From Bacillota bacterium (GTDB lineage: Bacteria; Bacillota_A; Clostridia; Tissierellales; Peptoniphilaceae), in NCBI GenBank assembly GCA_023443045.1, contig JAEZWK010000033.1, forward strand, positions 1 through 64,000: DNA of 64,000 nt. Direction: 5' to 3'. Position numbers and translations under genes: made by a program. Positions within the stretch are counted from its first letter, which is position 1, and each line of letters begins with the position of its first letter. Of this stretch, positions 7,007 to 16,425 are shown piece by piece. A model generated the notes under the pieces. The model was not told where the DNA came from. It made no database searches and saw only the letters and a list, made by a program, of their open reading frames with translations.

Positions 7007-8776
7007 ATGGGCTTAATGGGAAAGCTTAGACGTACAAATATGTGCGGCGAATTAAGACAGAACAATATAGATAATGAAGTAACTCTAATGGGTTGGGTAC
7101 AAAATGCACGTAATATGGGAAAATTAGTATTTATCGATTTAAGAGATATTACAGGAATTACACAGATTGTATTTAATGAAAATTCTGAATTTTTTACACT
7201 GGCTCAATCATTAAGAGGAGAAGATGTAATTGCAATTCAGGGTATAGTAAAAGAAAGAAGTTCTAAAAACAACCAAATAGCAACAGGTGATATAGAGGTA
7301 ATAGGATCAAATCTTGTCGTTTTAGACAAAGCTAATACCCCACCTATATACATTAAAGACGACGATAATGTAAAAGAGGAGATGAGACTAAAATATAGAT
7401 ATCTGGATCTTAGAAAACCAAAAATGCAAAAAACATTAATGCTACGTTCTAAGTTTATGAATGTAGTTAGAAATTTTTATACAAGCAAAGGATTCAATGA
7501 AATTGAAACTCCTATTCTGGGAAAAAGCACTCCAGAAGGGGCAAGGGATTATTTAGTACCAAGTAGAGTAAATCCAGGTAAATTTTATGCATTACCTCAA
7601 AGTCCTCAAATTTTAAAACAATTACTTATGATAGCAGGTATGGATAAGTATTTCCAGATTGCAAAATGTTTTAGAGATGAAGACTTAAGAACAAATAGAC
7701 AACCAGAATTTACTCAGATTGATGTTGAAATGAGCTTTATAGATGTAGATGATATAATAAGCATACATGAGGAATTATTCCAGATATTATTTAAGGAATT
7801 TTTAAATATAGATTTAGAACTTCCACTAAGAAGAATGACATTCAATGAAGCTATGGAAAGATATGGGGTTGATAAACCTGATTTAAGATTTGATATGGAG
7901 CTAAAAAATTTAAATTCCATTCTTTCTGATACAGAATTTGATGTATTTAATCAAACTATAAAGAATAATGGTACCATAAGAGCTATAAATGTGCCTTCAG
8001 GATGTGAGTTAATTTCTAAGAAGAAAAAGAAAAAGCTAGAGGAATTTGTCAAAGATTTTAAAGCTAAAGGTTTGATTAATATTAATTATGATGAAGAAAA
8101 ATCCTCATCCATTGATAAATTTATAAATGATGAAATAAAAGATAGAATATTTGAGTTTATGAAATCAGAACCAGGTGACATGGTATTGATAGTTTGTGAT
8201 TCTTTTAAAGTTACTTCACAATCATTAGGTAATCTACGAAATTATATAGCTAATGAATTTAATATGTATAATAAAGATGAATTTAACTTGTTATGGGTAG
8301 TAGATTTTCCTATGTTTGAATATGATGAAGAAGAAAAGAGATATTATGCGCAACACCATCCATTTACTTCTCCAAAAGATGAATGCCTAGAAAATTTAGA
8401 ATCAAATCCTGATTTAGCATTATCCAAGGGATATGATATAGTTATAAACGGAGAAGAACTTGGTGGAGGATCTATTAGAATTAATGATTCTACTATTCAG
8501 TCAAAAATATTTAAAATTTTAGGATTTACTGAAGAAACAGCAAAAGAACAGTTTGGATTTTTGCTTGAAGCATTAAGTTATGGAACACCGCCACACGGAG
8601 GAATCGCATTAGGATTAGATAGATGGATTCAATTATTTACAAATAATTCCAATATAAGAGACGTAATAGCATTCCCTAAAACACAAAGTGCATTTGATTT
8701 AATGAGCGATGCACCATCTGCTGTTTCAGAAGATCAATTAAATGAAGTATCTATTATGGTAAAAGATGAAAAATAG
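7007..8776 (+). CDS. aspS: Aspartyl-tRNA synthetase
   Basis: 589 residues, normal for the bacterial class IIb enzyme that charges tRNA-Asp. An N-terminal OB-fold anticodon-binding domain (to about residue 110) is followed by the catalytic core with class II motifs: RYLDLR, CFRDEDLRTNRQPEFTQ (motif 2), and GIALGLDRW (motif 3). A GAD-like insertion lies around residues 300-420 and contains an unusual run of six lysines. The ATG at 7007 is chosen because GGAGG at 6997-7001 lies between it and an in-frame ATG at 6995, and because MGLMGKLRRT is a familiar AspRS start. It overlaps tcdA by 11 bases. Confidence 0.96.
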   Translation: MGLMGKLRRTNMCGELRQNNIDNEVTLMGWVQNARNMGKLVFIDLRDITGITQIVFNENSEFFTLAQSLRGEDVIAIQGIVKERSSKNNQIATGDIEVIGSNLVVLDKANTPPIYIKDDDNVKEEMRLKYRYLDLRKPKMQKTLMLRSKFMNVVRNFYTSKGFNEIETPILGKSTPEGARDYLVPSRVNPGKFYALPQSPQILKQLLMIAGMDKYFQIAKCFRDEDLRTNRQPEFTQIDVEMSFIDVDDIISIHEELFQILFKEFLNIDLELPLRRMTFNEAMERYGVDKPDLRFDMELKNLNSILSDTEFDVFNQTIKNNGTIRAINVPSGCELISKKKKKKLEEFVKDFKAKGLININYDEEKSSSIDKFINDEIKDRIFEFMKSEPGDMVLIVCDSFKVTSQSLGNLRNYIANEFNMYNKDEFNLLWVVDFPMFEYDEEEKRYYAQHHPFTSPKDECLENLESNPDLALSKGYDIVINGEELGGGSIRINDSTIQSKIFKILGFTEETAKEQFGFLLEALSYGTPPHGGIALGLDRWIQLFTNNSNIRDVIAFPKTQSAFDLMSDAPSAVSEDQLNEVSIMVKDEK

Positions 8777-9443
8777 AGAGTTAAGAACATTTGCACTTAT
8801 AGGGGAAGAAGGAATACAAAAATTAAATAAGGCAAAAGTTACCGTAGTAGGTGTTGGTGGTGTTGGTGGTCAAGCCGTAGAAATACTTGCACGAGCACAT
8901 ATTTCAAACTTTGTATTAATAGATTTTGATAAATTTGATGAAACAAATTTAAATAGACAATTGGGATCACTTTATTCTAATCTAGGTGAATACAAGGTAA
9001 ACGTCTTTAAAAAAAGAATTTTAGATATAAATCCAGATGCCAATGTTCAGTTATATACTGAAAAAATAAATGAAGAAAATTATGAAAAATTACTACAAGA
9101 TTCAGAATATATACTAGATTTATGTGATGATATAAATGCTAAAAAGCTAATAATAGATTATGCTTATTACAATAAAAAAAGTATTATATCAAGCATGGGA
9201 GCAGGTAATAGAATTGATATTTCAAATATAAAAATTAATACTTTAGATAGAACGTCTTATTGTCCACTGGCTAAAAAGCTAAGGCAATCTATAGATAAAA
9301 ATATTCAGAAAAAAACTAAAGTATGTTATTATGAGTCAGAATCATCAAAAACTAATAGCAGTGTCATTGGTACAATCAGTTATGCTCCAGCTAACATGGG
9401 ATTATTTATAGCGTATAATTTAATAAAAGGTATTTTAAAATGA
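8766..9443 (+). CDS. tcdA: tRNA threonylcarbamoyladenosine dehydratase (TcdA/YgdL, ThiF/E1-like)
   Basis: 225 residues of a single ThiF/E1 nucleotide-binding domain. GVGGVGGQAVEILARA is the ATP-binding glycine loop (about residues 29-44). DETNLNRQ is the conserved E1-type Arg/Gln segment. TcdA uses ATP to cyclise t6A37 of ANN-decoding tRNAs to ct6A. The opening RTFALIGEEGIQKL also matches this subfamily rather than MoeB or ThiF. It starts inside the end of aspS (11-base overlap) and overlaps the next gene by 4 bases, so it is part of a coupled run. The location after aspS is common in clostridia and fits a tRNA-related role. Confidence 0.9.
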   Translation: MKNRELRTFALIGEEGIQKLNKAKVTVVGVGGVGGQAVEILARAHISNFVLIDFDKFDETNLNRQLGSLYSNLGEYKVNVFKKRILDINPDANVQLYTEKINEENYEKLLQDSEYILDLCDDINAKKLIIDYAYYNKKSIISSMGAGNRIDISNIKINTLDRTSYCPLAKKLRQSIDKNIQKKTKVCYYESESSKTNSSVIGTISYAPANMGLFIAYNLIKGILK

Positions 9444-9853
9444 AAACAATAGGTGTAGTAAAAGATATAAAAAATGATATTGTAACCATCGCGATAAAAA
9501 GAGCATCAGGTTGTGGAGGCTCATGCGATTCTTGTCAGGCTTCTTGTGAAACAACTGAACATTTAGTTAATATTTATAATAATTTTGAAGCTGAGATTGG
9601 TGAAGTTGTAGAGATGGAGTTTGATGAGAAAAAAACATTGATTATAACGGTATATGTTTATTTGATTCCATTTCTATTTATGATTTTATTTGGTTTTTTA
9701 AGTTCTTTAATTCTAAAAAATGATATATTTATAATTTTATCTGCACTTTTTGGATTAGTGATATCATTTTTCGTTGTGTATTTAATTGATAAAACTCGTA
9801 AAAATAGAATTCTAGAGGTTGAGACGAAAACATTATACAAACCAAGTAAATAA
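9440..9853 (+). CDS. SoxR-reducing system / RseC-family membrane protein
   Basis: 137 residues. The N-terminal soluble part has the cysteine cluster SGCGGSCDSCQASC (about residues 24-37), as in RseC/MucC proteins, and a beta-barrel-like segment. Two transmembrane helices follow at about 69-90 and 95-117, then a short basic tail. RseC homologues are linked to electron transfer (SoxR reduction with Rnf) and to sigmaE control in proteobacteria; in clostridia the role is unproven. The ATG overlaps the tcdA stop in an ATGA arrangement. Confidence 0.8.
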   Translation: MKTIGVVKDIKNDIVTIAIKRASGCGGSCDSCQASCETTEHLVNIYNNFEAEIGEVVEMEFDEKKTLIITVYVYLIPFLFMILFGFLSSLILKNDIFIILSALFGLVISFFVVYLIDKTRKNRILEVETKTLYKPSK

Positions 9854-9867
9854 TTTTGATAAAAAAA

Positions 9868-9896
9868 TTGCATTCTTTATGTTTATGTGTTATATT
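9868..9896 (+). promoter_or_regulatory. Putative glyA promoter
   Basis: TTGCAT at 9868-9873, a 17-base spacer and TATATT at 9891-9896, with AAGGAGGG and the glyA ATG 12-24 bases further on. The match to sigmaA consensus is moderate. Confidence 0.55.
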
Positions 9897-9919
9897 AAAA
9901 GTACTATAAGGAGGGTAAT

Positions 9920-11152
9920 ATGGACTTTACAAATTTAAAACAAGCCGATCCAGAGTTATACTCTATAATTATGGACGAAAAAAAGCGTCAAGAATCTCAT
10001 ATTGAGTTTATTGCAAGTGAGAACTTTGTAACAGAAGCTGTAATGGAAGCAATGGGTAGTTATTTAACTAATAAATATGCAGAAGGTTACCCAGGAAAGA
10101 GATATTATGGTGGATGTGAAGTAGTTGATATAGCTGAAGATTTAGCACGTGATAGAATGTGTAAATTATTTAATGCTGAACATGCAAATGTTCAACCACA
10201 TTCAGGTGCTAACGCAAATATGGCTGTTTATTTTGCAGAATTAAAACCTGGAGATAAAGTTTTAGGTATGAATCTTTCTGAAGGTGGACACTTAACTCAT
10301 GGATCTCCTGTAAATATAAGTGGATCATATTTTAACTTTGTAAGTTATGGTGTTGATTCTAAGACAGAGCAGATCAACTATGATGAAGTTATGGATATTG
10401 CAAAAAAAGAGCAACCAAAATTAATTGTTGCTGGAGCAAGTGCTTATCCTAGAATTATTGATTTTGTAAAATTCAGAGAGATCGCTGATTCAGTAGGTGC
10501 TTTATTAATGGTAGATATGGCACATATTGCTGGTTTAGTAGCTGCAGGTTTACATCCTTCTCCAGTTGGAATTGCTGATTATGTTACTACAACTACACAC
10601 AAAACATTACGCGGTCCTAGAGGAGGAGCTATATTAACATCCAAAGAAAATGCTAAAAAAATTGATAAAGCAGTATTTCCGGGTATGCAAGGTGGCCCTC
10701 TAATGCATGTTATAGCTGCAAAAGCTGTTGCATTCCATGAAGCCTTACAACCAGAATTTAAAGATTATCAAGCTCAAGTTGTTAAAAACGCTAAAGTGTT
10801 ATCTGAAGGTTTATTAGAAAAAGGATTCAGATTAGTAAGCGGTGGAACAGATAATCACCTAATTTTAATTGATGTTAAAGCTAAAGGATTTACAGGAAAA
10901 GAAGCAGAAAAATTATTAAATGAAATTGGTATTGCTGCTAATAAAAATACAATTCCAAATGAGACTGAATCACCATTTGTAACAAGTGGTATAAGAATTG
11001 GTACACCTGCAATGACAACTAGAGGATTTAAAGAAGCTGAAATGAAGGAAATAGCATCAATTATGAATGATGCTCTAGATTTATCAATTGATAGAGAATC
11101 TATTAAAGCTAGAGTTAAAAAAATGTGTGATGCTTATCCATTATATAAATAA
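9920..11152 (+). CDS. glyA: Serine hydroxymethyltransferase
   Basis: 410 residues, the usual length. This PLP enzyme converts serine and tetrahydrofolate to glycine and 5,10-methylene-tetrahydrofolate, supplying one-carbon units. The PLP Schiff-base lysine is Lys228 in [31 protein letters not shown] and [10 protein letters not shown] are the substrate- and cofactor-binding segments of the family. It has its own promoter candidate and a strong terminator, so it appears to be monocistronic. Codon use looks more biased to frequent codons than its neighbours, as expected for an abundant enzyme. Confidence 0.97.
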   Translation: MDFTNLKQADPELYSIIMDEKKRQESHIEFIASENFVTEAVMEAMGSYLTNKYAEGYPGKRYYGGCEVVDIAEDLARDRMCKLFNAEHANVQPHSGANANMAVYFAELKPGDKVLGMNLSEGGHLTHGSPVNISGSYFNFVSYGVDSKTEQINYDEVMDIAKKEQPKLIVAGASAYPRIIDFVKFREIADSVGALLMVDMAHIAGLVAAGLHPSPVGIADYVTTTTHKTLRGPRGGAILTSKENAKKIDKAVFPGMQGGPLMHVIAAKAVAFHEALQPEFKDYQAQVVKNAKVLSEGLLEKGFRLVSGGTDNHLILIDVKAKGFTGKEAEKLLNEIGIAANKNTIPNETESPFVTSGIRIGTPAMTTRGFKEAEMKEIASIMNDALDLSIDRESIKARVKKMCDAYPLYK

Positions 11153-11159
11153 CAAATTT

Positions 11160-11184
11160 AGGCTACATTACGTAGCCTTTTTTT
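11160..11184 (+). terminator. Rho-independent terminator of glyA
   Basis: Stem GGCTAC at 11161-11166 with GTAGCC at 11172-11177, loop ATTAC, then seven T. Confidence 0.9.
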
Positions 11185-11211
11185 GTTTATTAAATTATTT
11201 TATGTTATAAT
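11183..11211 (+). promoter_or_regulatory. Promoter of the der-plsY-gpsA operon
   Basis: TTGTTT at 11183-11188, a 17-base spacer and TATAAT at 11206-11211. It begins in the T-tract of the glyA terminator. The der ATG is at 11230 behind AAGGTGAT. Confidence 0.6.
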
Positions 11212-11229
11212 ACTAACTAAGGTGATATT

Positions 11230-12549
11230 ATGTTGAAAAATTTGATAACAATAGTTGGACGACCAAATGTCGGAAAGTCCACTTTATTTAATAAAATTGC
11301 AAACGATAGAATAGCTATAACTGAGGATACTCCAGGTATTACAAGAGATAGACTTTATACTAGGGCAGAATGGCTTGGAAAAGAATTTTATTTGGTTGAT
11401 ACAGGAGGGTTGGATCCTAAAAGTGATGATGCATTTATGGCGGACATTCTAGAACAAGCTGAGGTGGCTATAAAGTCGTCTGATGTTATAATTTTTATGG
11501 TTGATGGTAAAACAGGAATCACTTCAACAGATGAAATTATTGCAGATATGCTTCGTAAAATTTCTGTAAATGTTGTAGTAGCTGTAAATAAATCAGATGC
11601 AAAAGATGCAAGAGATAATTTTTATGATTTTTACACTTTGGGTTTTGAAGATGTATTTCCTATAGCTGCAGAACATGGTCAAGGTGTAGGGGATGTATTA
11701 GATGCTTGTTTTAAATATTTTACAAATTTAGATATTGCAGAAGAAAATGATGATGAAATTTCTGTAGCATTTATAGGTAAACCAAATGTTGGAAAATCTT
11801 CGTTGGTAAATAGAATCTTAGGTGAAAAAAGAAGCATTGTTACAAATATTCCTGGAACTACAAGAGACTCTATCGATAGTTTTATCAAGATAAAGGATCA
11901 TGAATTTAGATTAGTAGATACTGCTGGACTAAGAAAAAAATCAAAAATTGATGATATAGTTGAAAGATATAGCGTGTTGAGAACTTTATCAGCTATTGAT
12001 GATGCCAAAGTCTGTGTTTTAATGATAGATGCAAATGAAGGAGTTACCGAGCAAGATACAAAAGTAATAGGTTATGCATTTGAGAAAAATAAAGCTTTAA
12101 TAATTGCTGTAAATAAATGGGATAGCATCGAAAAAGATACATTTACTCAAAAAAAATATATTGAAGATATTAGAATAAAATTAGGATATGTAGATTTTGC
12201 ACCTATTATTTTTATTTCTGCAAAAACAGGTCAAAGAGTAGATAATTTAATTGATAAAATTATAGAAGTTCATGAGAATTATTATGCAAGAGTATCTACC
12301 GGTGTTTTAAATGATGTGTTAAGCCAAGCAATTTTGCGTAATAATCCACCTCAAGATAAAGGTAAGAGATTAAAGATTTATTATGCATCACAAGTTTCTG
12401 TAGCACCACCAACTTTTGTTTTACATGTTAATGATGTTAATTTAACCCATTTTTCTTACACTAGGTACTTAGAAAATAATCTGAGAAATACATTTAGATT
12501 CGAGGGAGTACCACTAATATTTTTGTATAGAAATAGGAGCGAAAACTGA
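11230..12549 (+). CDS. der: Ribosome biogenesis GTPase Der (EngA)
   Basis: 439 residues with the diagnostic two tandem GTPase domains and a C-terminal KH-like domain. G1 boxes are GRPNVGKS (residues 10-17) and GKPNVGKS (183-190). DTGG and DTAG (G3) and the NKSD and NKWD boxes (G4) are present in both. Der is needed for 50S subunit maturation. It is the first gene of a run in which plsY begins inside its stop codon. The final residues RNRSEN end within a normal length. Confidence 0.97.
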   Translation: MLKNLITIVGRPNVGKSTLFNKIANDRIAITEDTPGITRDRLYTRAEWLGKEFYLVDTGGLDPKSDDAFMADILEQAEVAIKSSDVIIFMVDGKTGITSTDEIIADMLRKISVNVVVAVNKSDAKDARDNFYDFYTLGFEDVFPIAAEHGQGVGDVLDACFKYFTNLDIAEENDDEISVAFIGKPNVGKSSLVNRILGEKRSIVTNIPGTTRDSIDSFIKIKDHEFRLVDTAGLRKKSKIDDIVERYSVLRTLSAIDDAKVCVLMIDANEGVTEQDTKVIGYAFEKNKALIIAVNKWDSIEKDTFTQKKYIEDIRIKLGYVDFAPIIFISAKTGQRVDNLIDKIIEVHENYYARVSTGVLNDVLSQAILRNNPPQDKGKRLKIYYASQVSVAPPTFVLHVNDVNLTHFSYTRYLENNLRNTFRFEGVPLIFLYRNRSEN

Positions 12550-13127
12550 TTTTATTATGGGCCTATTTAATAGGTTCTTTTTCACCTGCTTATATCTTAA
12601 TTAAGATTTTCAAGAAAGAAGATATAAGAAATTATGGTAGCAAAAACGCAGGCTTTACTAATGTTTTAAGAAATTATGGTATAAAACTTGGATTAACAAC
12701 TCTTATAATTGATGTTTTAAAAGGTGTTTTTGTAATTTATTTGTGTAATAAATATTATCCAAATTATATTTTTTCAGCAATGCTATTTACCATTATAGGT
12801 CATGTATTTCCCTTTTACATGAATTTTAGAGGAGGAAAGGGAATAGCAACTTTTTTTGGTTGTTGCGGATTTATAGCTCCTCATTTAACTATCATTAGTT
12901 TAGTGATTTTTATAATTCTTGTAATTACAACAAAATATGTCAGTCTAGGAAGTATGATTAGTATATTGGTTAACTCAGTTTTATTAATTATATTCTCAAA
13001 ACTTGATATTATTGATTCATTAATGTTGATTTTTTCCCTATCTCTTGCAATTTTTAAGCATAAAGGAAATATTATAAGACTTATTAATGGTACAGAAAAT
13101 AAAATTACTCTACGGAGGCGTAAATGA
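12546..13127 (+). CDS. plsY: Acyl-phosphate:glycerol-3-phosphate acyltransferase PlsY, probable CTG start
   Basis: A polytopic membrane enzyme that moves the acyl group of acyl-phosphate (made by PlsX, present at 41065) to glycerol-3-phosphate. Motif 1 (GSFSPAY then NYGSKNAGFTNVLR) and motif 2 (FRGGKGIATFFG) are intact, with about five transmembrane helices and 193 residues. The frame has no ATG, GTG or TTG between its upstream stop (12534-12536) and a TTG at 12741, which would delete motif 1 and the first two helices. CTG at 12546 lies 6 bases after AGGAG (12535-12539) and overlaps the der TGA as CTGA, so I choose it; ATT at 12549 is the only near alternative. It overlaps gpsA by 4 bases. 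Confidence 0.85.
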   Translation: MILLWAYLIGSFSPAYILIKIFKKEDIRNYGSKNAGFTNVLRNYGIKLGLTTLIIDVLKGVFVIYLCNKYYPNYIFSAMLFTIIGHVFPFYMNFRGGKGIATFFGCCGFIAPHLTIISLVIFIILVITTKYVSLGSMISILVNSVLLIIFSKLDIIDSLMLIFSLSLAIFKHKGNIIRLINGTENKITLRRRK

Positions 13128-14125
13128 AGATTGGTATTATTGGCGGTGGAAGTTGGGGAACTGCGCTATCAAATGTTTTAATTGATAATTCTCATGATGT
13201 AACTTTATATATCAGGGATAAATCACAAATAGATTATATTAATAAGTATGGAACAAGCTGCAAATATTTACCTGATTTTGTGTATCCAAAAAATATTGAT
13301 TTGACATCCTCTATGTCTAAAGCAGTTATTGATAAGGAAGTTATTATTTATGTTTCGCCTCTTCAGTGTATGCCAGAAATAATCAAAGATGTAAAACAAT
13401 ATATAAGTAATAAAGCAATTATAGTAAATGCAAGTAAGGGTATTCATAATACTTCATTAAAAACAGGATCTAAAATTGTAAGCGATATAATACCAAATGA
13501 ATATGTTATACTAAGTGGGCCAAGTCATGCAGAAGAAACATCAAAAAGATTATTGACTTCTATTGTTTGTGCATCAACAAATTATGCAAAAGCAAAATTA
13601 GTTCAAGATTTATTTTCAAATGAATATCTAAGGGTATATACTCATTTTGACGTTCTAGGGATTGAGATAGCATCAGCTATTAAAAATATTATTGCAATAG
13701 GTAGCGGTATTTTAACTGGAATGAATCAAGGCGATAATGCCAAAGCATCATTAATCACACGTGGTTTGTATGAAATTACAAAACTTGGAATAAAAATGGG
13801 ATGCAACAAGGAAACATTTATGGGATTAGCTGGTATTGGTGATTTGATAGTTACAGCTACCAGTATACACTCTAGAAATTATAAAGCGGGATTATTAATT
13901 GGTTCTGGAGAAAATCCAAGTGATGTACCGAAAAAAATTGGAATGGTTGTTGAAGGATATTATACTGCTAAAAGCATTAAAAGAATTATGGAAAAATATG
14001 ATGTTAGCATGCCAATCTGTTCTGCTATATATGATGTGTTGTATGAAGGTCATTCACCTAAAGAAGTCATAAATGATTTAATGAATAGAGAAAAGAAAGC
14101 GGAGCTAAAGGAGATAATGGACTAA
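13124..14125 (+). CDS. gpsA: NAD(P)H-dependent glycerol-3-phosphate dehydrogenase
   Basis: 333 residues. The Rossmann loop GGGSWGTALS is at residues 7-16. SGPSHAEE and the segment IASAIKNIIAIGSGI contain the catalytic-lysine region, and the NTR-like segment before GLAGIGDLIVT is family-typical. It reduces dihydroxyacetone phosphate to sn-glycerol-3-phosphate, the acceptor used by PlsY just upstream, so the pair supplies the first step of phospholipid synthesis. The ATG overlaps the plsY stop (ATGA) behind CGGAGGCG. Its stop shares one base with the next ATG. Confidence 0.96.
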   Translation: MKIGIIGGGSWGTALSNVLIDNSHDVTLYIRDKSQIDYINKYGTSCKYLPDFVYPKNIDLTSSMSKAVIDKEVIIYVSPLQCMPEIIKDVKQYISNKAIIVNASKGIHNTSLKTGSKIVSDIIPNEYVILSGPSHAEETSKRLLTSIVCASTNYAKAKLVQDLFSNEYLRVYTHFDVLGIEIASAIKNIIAIGSGILTGMNQGDNAKASLITRGLYEITKLGIKMGCNKETFMGLAGIGDLIVTATSIHSRNYKAGLLIGSGENPSDVPKKIGMVVEGYYTAKSIKRIMEKYDVSMPICSAIYDVLYEGHSPKEVINDLMNREKKAELKEIMD

Positions 14126-15276
14126 TGTATAGTTTGAAAAGAATAGTATTACCATTAATTGCATATACGTTAATTTTATTTTTACTAGTTCCTAAATTAT
14201 TAGTTAAAGGTGACCAGGAATTAATTTCTCCAATTGAAATAACTTATTATGATTCTATCAACACTGAAGGAATTTTATTAAAGGATGAAACTGTTTATTA
14301 CCTAAACACTAATAAAAATATTTTAGATTATAACGAAGGTACAAAGGTTGCCTTCGGTACTGTTAATGCAGGCTTAGTACCAAATGGAATAAATTCTGAA
14401 ATTGCTATTAAAGCAAAAAAAATAGAAGATCTTTTAGCTTTTTATGATACAAATACAATAGATATTGATCAAGATTTAAGAAAGTATATAATTGATGAAA
14501 ACTATAAAGATGCAAAGTTTATTATTCAAAATTTTGATCTAAAGTATATTAGAAATTTAACTGAAAGTGAGATTAATCAAAAAAGAATAGAACTGTCAAA
14601 TTTAAAGTCATCTATGACTAGTGAAACATCTAAAATTTCGCCAAATAAAGCTGGAATAATCAGTTATCAAATCGATGGTTTTGAAAATTATAATAGTGGT
14701 AGTATATATGCATTTGATAAAGGTAAATTTGATGAAATATTAAAAATGCCTACTCTTTCCGGTCAAGATAATATGTTTAAAATAGTTGATAATTTTAAAG
14801 TAGTTTTTAGTTTTCATATTGATGATAACAAAAAAATAATTGATCAAAATGGCAGAAGAGTAAAAATTTCATTTGATAATTACAAAACCTTCTACAATGG
14901 AAAGCTTTTAGTACCTGACAATTATGTAAATAATGGTCTTGCTGGTGTAGAAATTACAGATTATATAGAAGATATATATAATCTAAGAAAAACTAATGCA
15001 GCAATTATATTTGACCAAAAACCTGGTTTACAGGCACCTAAATCATCTTTAATAAAATATGAAAATAAAGATGGTGTTTGTGTACGTGATGTAAATGGCA
15101 TTGTTAGATTTAGACCGGTAGAAATATTAGATTCTGATAATGTTTATTACATTATAAGTTCTGGCGATTCTCAAGGAAATATAACTATTGATGATAAAAG
15201 TGTAAAGACAGCAACATTCTATGAACAGGTTTTAGTTAATCCGAGTGAAAAGAATATCGGAAAAATATTCAGGTGA
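14125..15276 (+). CDS. Membrane-anchored HlyD-like protein
   Basis: 383 residues. One transmembrane helix at about residues 7-24 is followed by an extracytoplasmic region. It resembles the HlyD/RND-adaptor-like proteins found beside sepF in clostridia: a beta-barrel-like start (SINTEGILLKDETVYY), a short helical hairpin around 150-170, and a lipoyl-like segment (NKAGIISYQIDGFEN). The function is not established. Genuine adaptors work with ABC or RND pumps, none of which is encoded nearby. Its constant place by gpsA/yggS/sepF suggests an envelope or division role, which is inference. The ATG is coupled to the gpsA stop (TAATG). Confidence 0.7.
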   Translation: MYSLKRIVLPLIAYTLILFLLVPKLLVKGDQELISPIEITYYDSINTEGILLKDETVYYLNTNKNILDYNEGTKVAFGTVNAGLVPNGINSEIAIKAKKIEDLLAFYDTNTIDIDQDLRKYIIDENYKDAKFIIQNFDLKYIRNLTESEINQKRIELSNLKSSMTSETSKISPNKAGIISYQIDGFENYNSGSIYAFDKGKFDEILKMPTLSGQDNMFKIVDNFKVVFSFHIDDNKKIIDQNGRRVKISFDNYKTFYNGKLLVPDNYVNNGLAGVEITDYIEDIYNLRKTNAAIIFDQKPGLQAPKSSLIKYENKDGVCVRDVNGIVRFRPVEILDSDNVYYIISSGDSQGNITIDDKSVKTATFYEQVLVNPSEKNIGKIFR

Positions 15277-15280
15277 TATT

Positions 15281-15970
15281 ATGGTAAAAGAAAATTTAAA
15301 ATATTTATTTGATGAGATCAATAATTGTTGTGAAAAATTTAATAGAAATATTGATGATGTTAAACTGATTGCAGTTAGTAAGACTATAGATATTGATAAA
15401 ATGCTGGAAGCATATGATTTTGGGATAAGAGATTTTGGGGAGAATTTGACTTCGGAAATTAAAAGAAAGTCTGCTTTATTAAGTGATTATGATATAAATT
15501 GGCATATGATTGGTCAACTTCAATCTAATAAAGTTAAAGATATTATAGATATTACAACGCTTATTCATTCGGTTGATAGGAATTCATTGATTGATGAAAT
15601 TGAAAAAAGGTCTGAGAAATTAAATAAAAAGACTAATATTCTTATTCAGATTAATCATACAGAAAATTTAAATCGCGGTGGTATAGCTTCTGATGATTTA
15701 AAAAATATAATAAAAATTATTAGCGAAAAAAATCATTTGAATATTTGTGGTTTAATGTGTGTAGCACCACATGTATATGAAGAAAAAATAATTGAAGAAG
15801 CATTTTTTAATACATTTTTATTGCTTGAAGAATTAAAATCTGCTAAAATATGTAATATAAAAAAACCAATATTGTCGATGGGTATGAGTTCTGATTATAA
15901 ATTAGCTATTAAACATGGATCTACACATCTAAGAATTGGAAGTTTAATTTTCGGTAGAAGAAATTATTAG
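15281..15970 (+). CDS. YggS/YlmE-family pyridoxal phosphate homeostasis protein
   Basis: 229 residues, a single alanine-racemase-like TIM barrel. The PLP lysine is in LIAVSKTID near the N-terminus. GENL, WHMIGQLQSNK, and SMGMSSDYKLAI with GSTHLRIGSLIFG are the family motifs. These proteins bind PLP and balance the pool of free B6 vitamers and amino acids; no enzymatic turnover is known. The ATG at 15281 follows AGGTGA; an upstream in-frame GTG at 15245 would overlap the previous gene by 32 bases without a good ribosome binding site. It sits directly before sepF, as ylmE does in Bacillus. Confidence 0.92.
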   Translation: MVKENLKYLFDEINNCCEKFNRNIDDVKLIAVSKTIDIDKMLEAYDFGIRDFGENLTSEIKRKSALLSDYDINWHMIGQLQSNKVKDIIDITTLIHSVDRNSLIDEIEKRSEKLNKKTNILIQINHTENLNRGGIASDDLKNIIKIISEKNHLNICGLMCVAPHVYEEKIIEEAFFNTFLLLEELKSAKICNIKKPILSMGMSSDYKLAIKHGSTHLRIGSLIFGRRNY

Positions 15971-15978
15971 GAGGAATT

Positions 15979-16425
15979 ATGAGTTTTGTTGATAAGTTAA
16001 AAAACTTAATTGTCGTTCCAGATGAGGAAGATGATATGGTGGAGGAAGTTGAAGAGATTAGCACACCTCAGGTTAGAACAGAACGTGTGAGCAGACCTAC
16101 TTTAACTAATATTGAAAGAGTTGATTCTAATATAAGTAGAACACCTAGTAGTTCTTTTAGAATTCAAATTCAGGATCCTCTAAAATATGATGATGCTCCA
16201 AAAATTTTAGATTATTTGATTAAAAATGATGCAGTTGTTGTAAATTTTGAGCATTTAGAACCTGAATTAAAACGTCAAGTTTTTGATTTTGTAAATGGCG
16301 GAATTTATGCTGTACAAGGTAAAATTCAAAAAGTTACAAAAGATATATTTATTTTAGCTCCTAAAGGTGTTGCTGTTGAAGGTATAAAAGAAGAGCTACT
16401 TGAAAGTGGATTATATTCTTGGTAA
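15979..16425 (+). CDS. sepF: Cell division protein SepF
   Basis: 148 residues. The N-terminal amphipathic membrane-binding helix is MSFVDKLKNLIVV. A disordered acidic linker follows to about residue 65. The SepF core holds DAPKILDYLIKNDAVVVNFEHLE and ends with GVAVEGI. SepF bundles FtsZ filaments and ties the Z ring to the membrane. It has a strong AGGAGG. Its context yggS-sepF-ylmH-lspA is the standard division-associated run of Bacillota. Confidence 0.94.
   Translation: MSFVDKLKNLIVVPDEEDDMVEEVEEISTPQVRTERVSRPTLTNIERVDSNISRTPSSSFRIQIQDPLKYDDAPKILDYLIKNDAVVVNFEHLEPELKRQVFDFVNGGIYAVQGKIQKVTKDIFILAPKGVAVEGIKEELLESGLYSW

Noticed and set aside
7998..8040. Lysine run in AspS as a possible frameshift site
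   Set aside because: The reading frame continues normally through the GAD-like domain to all class II motifs, so no frameshift is needed.
12741..13127. A shorter plsY starting at TTG 12741
   Set aside because: It would delete motif 1 (GSKNAGFTN) and the first two membrane helices of an otherwise normal PlsY.
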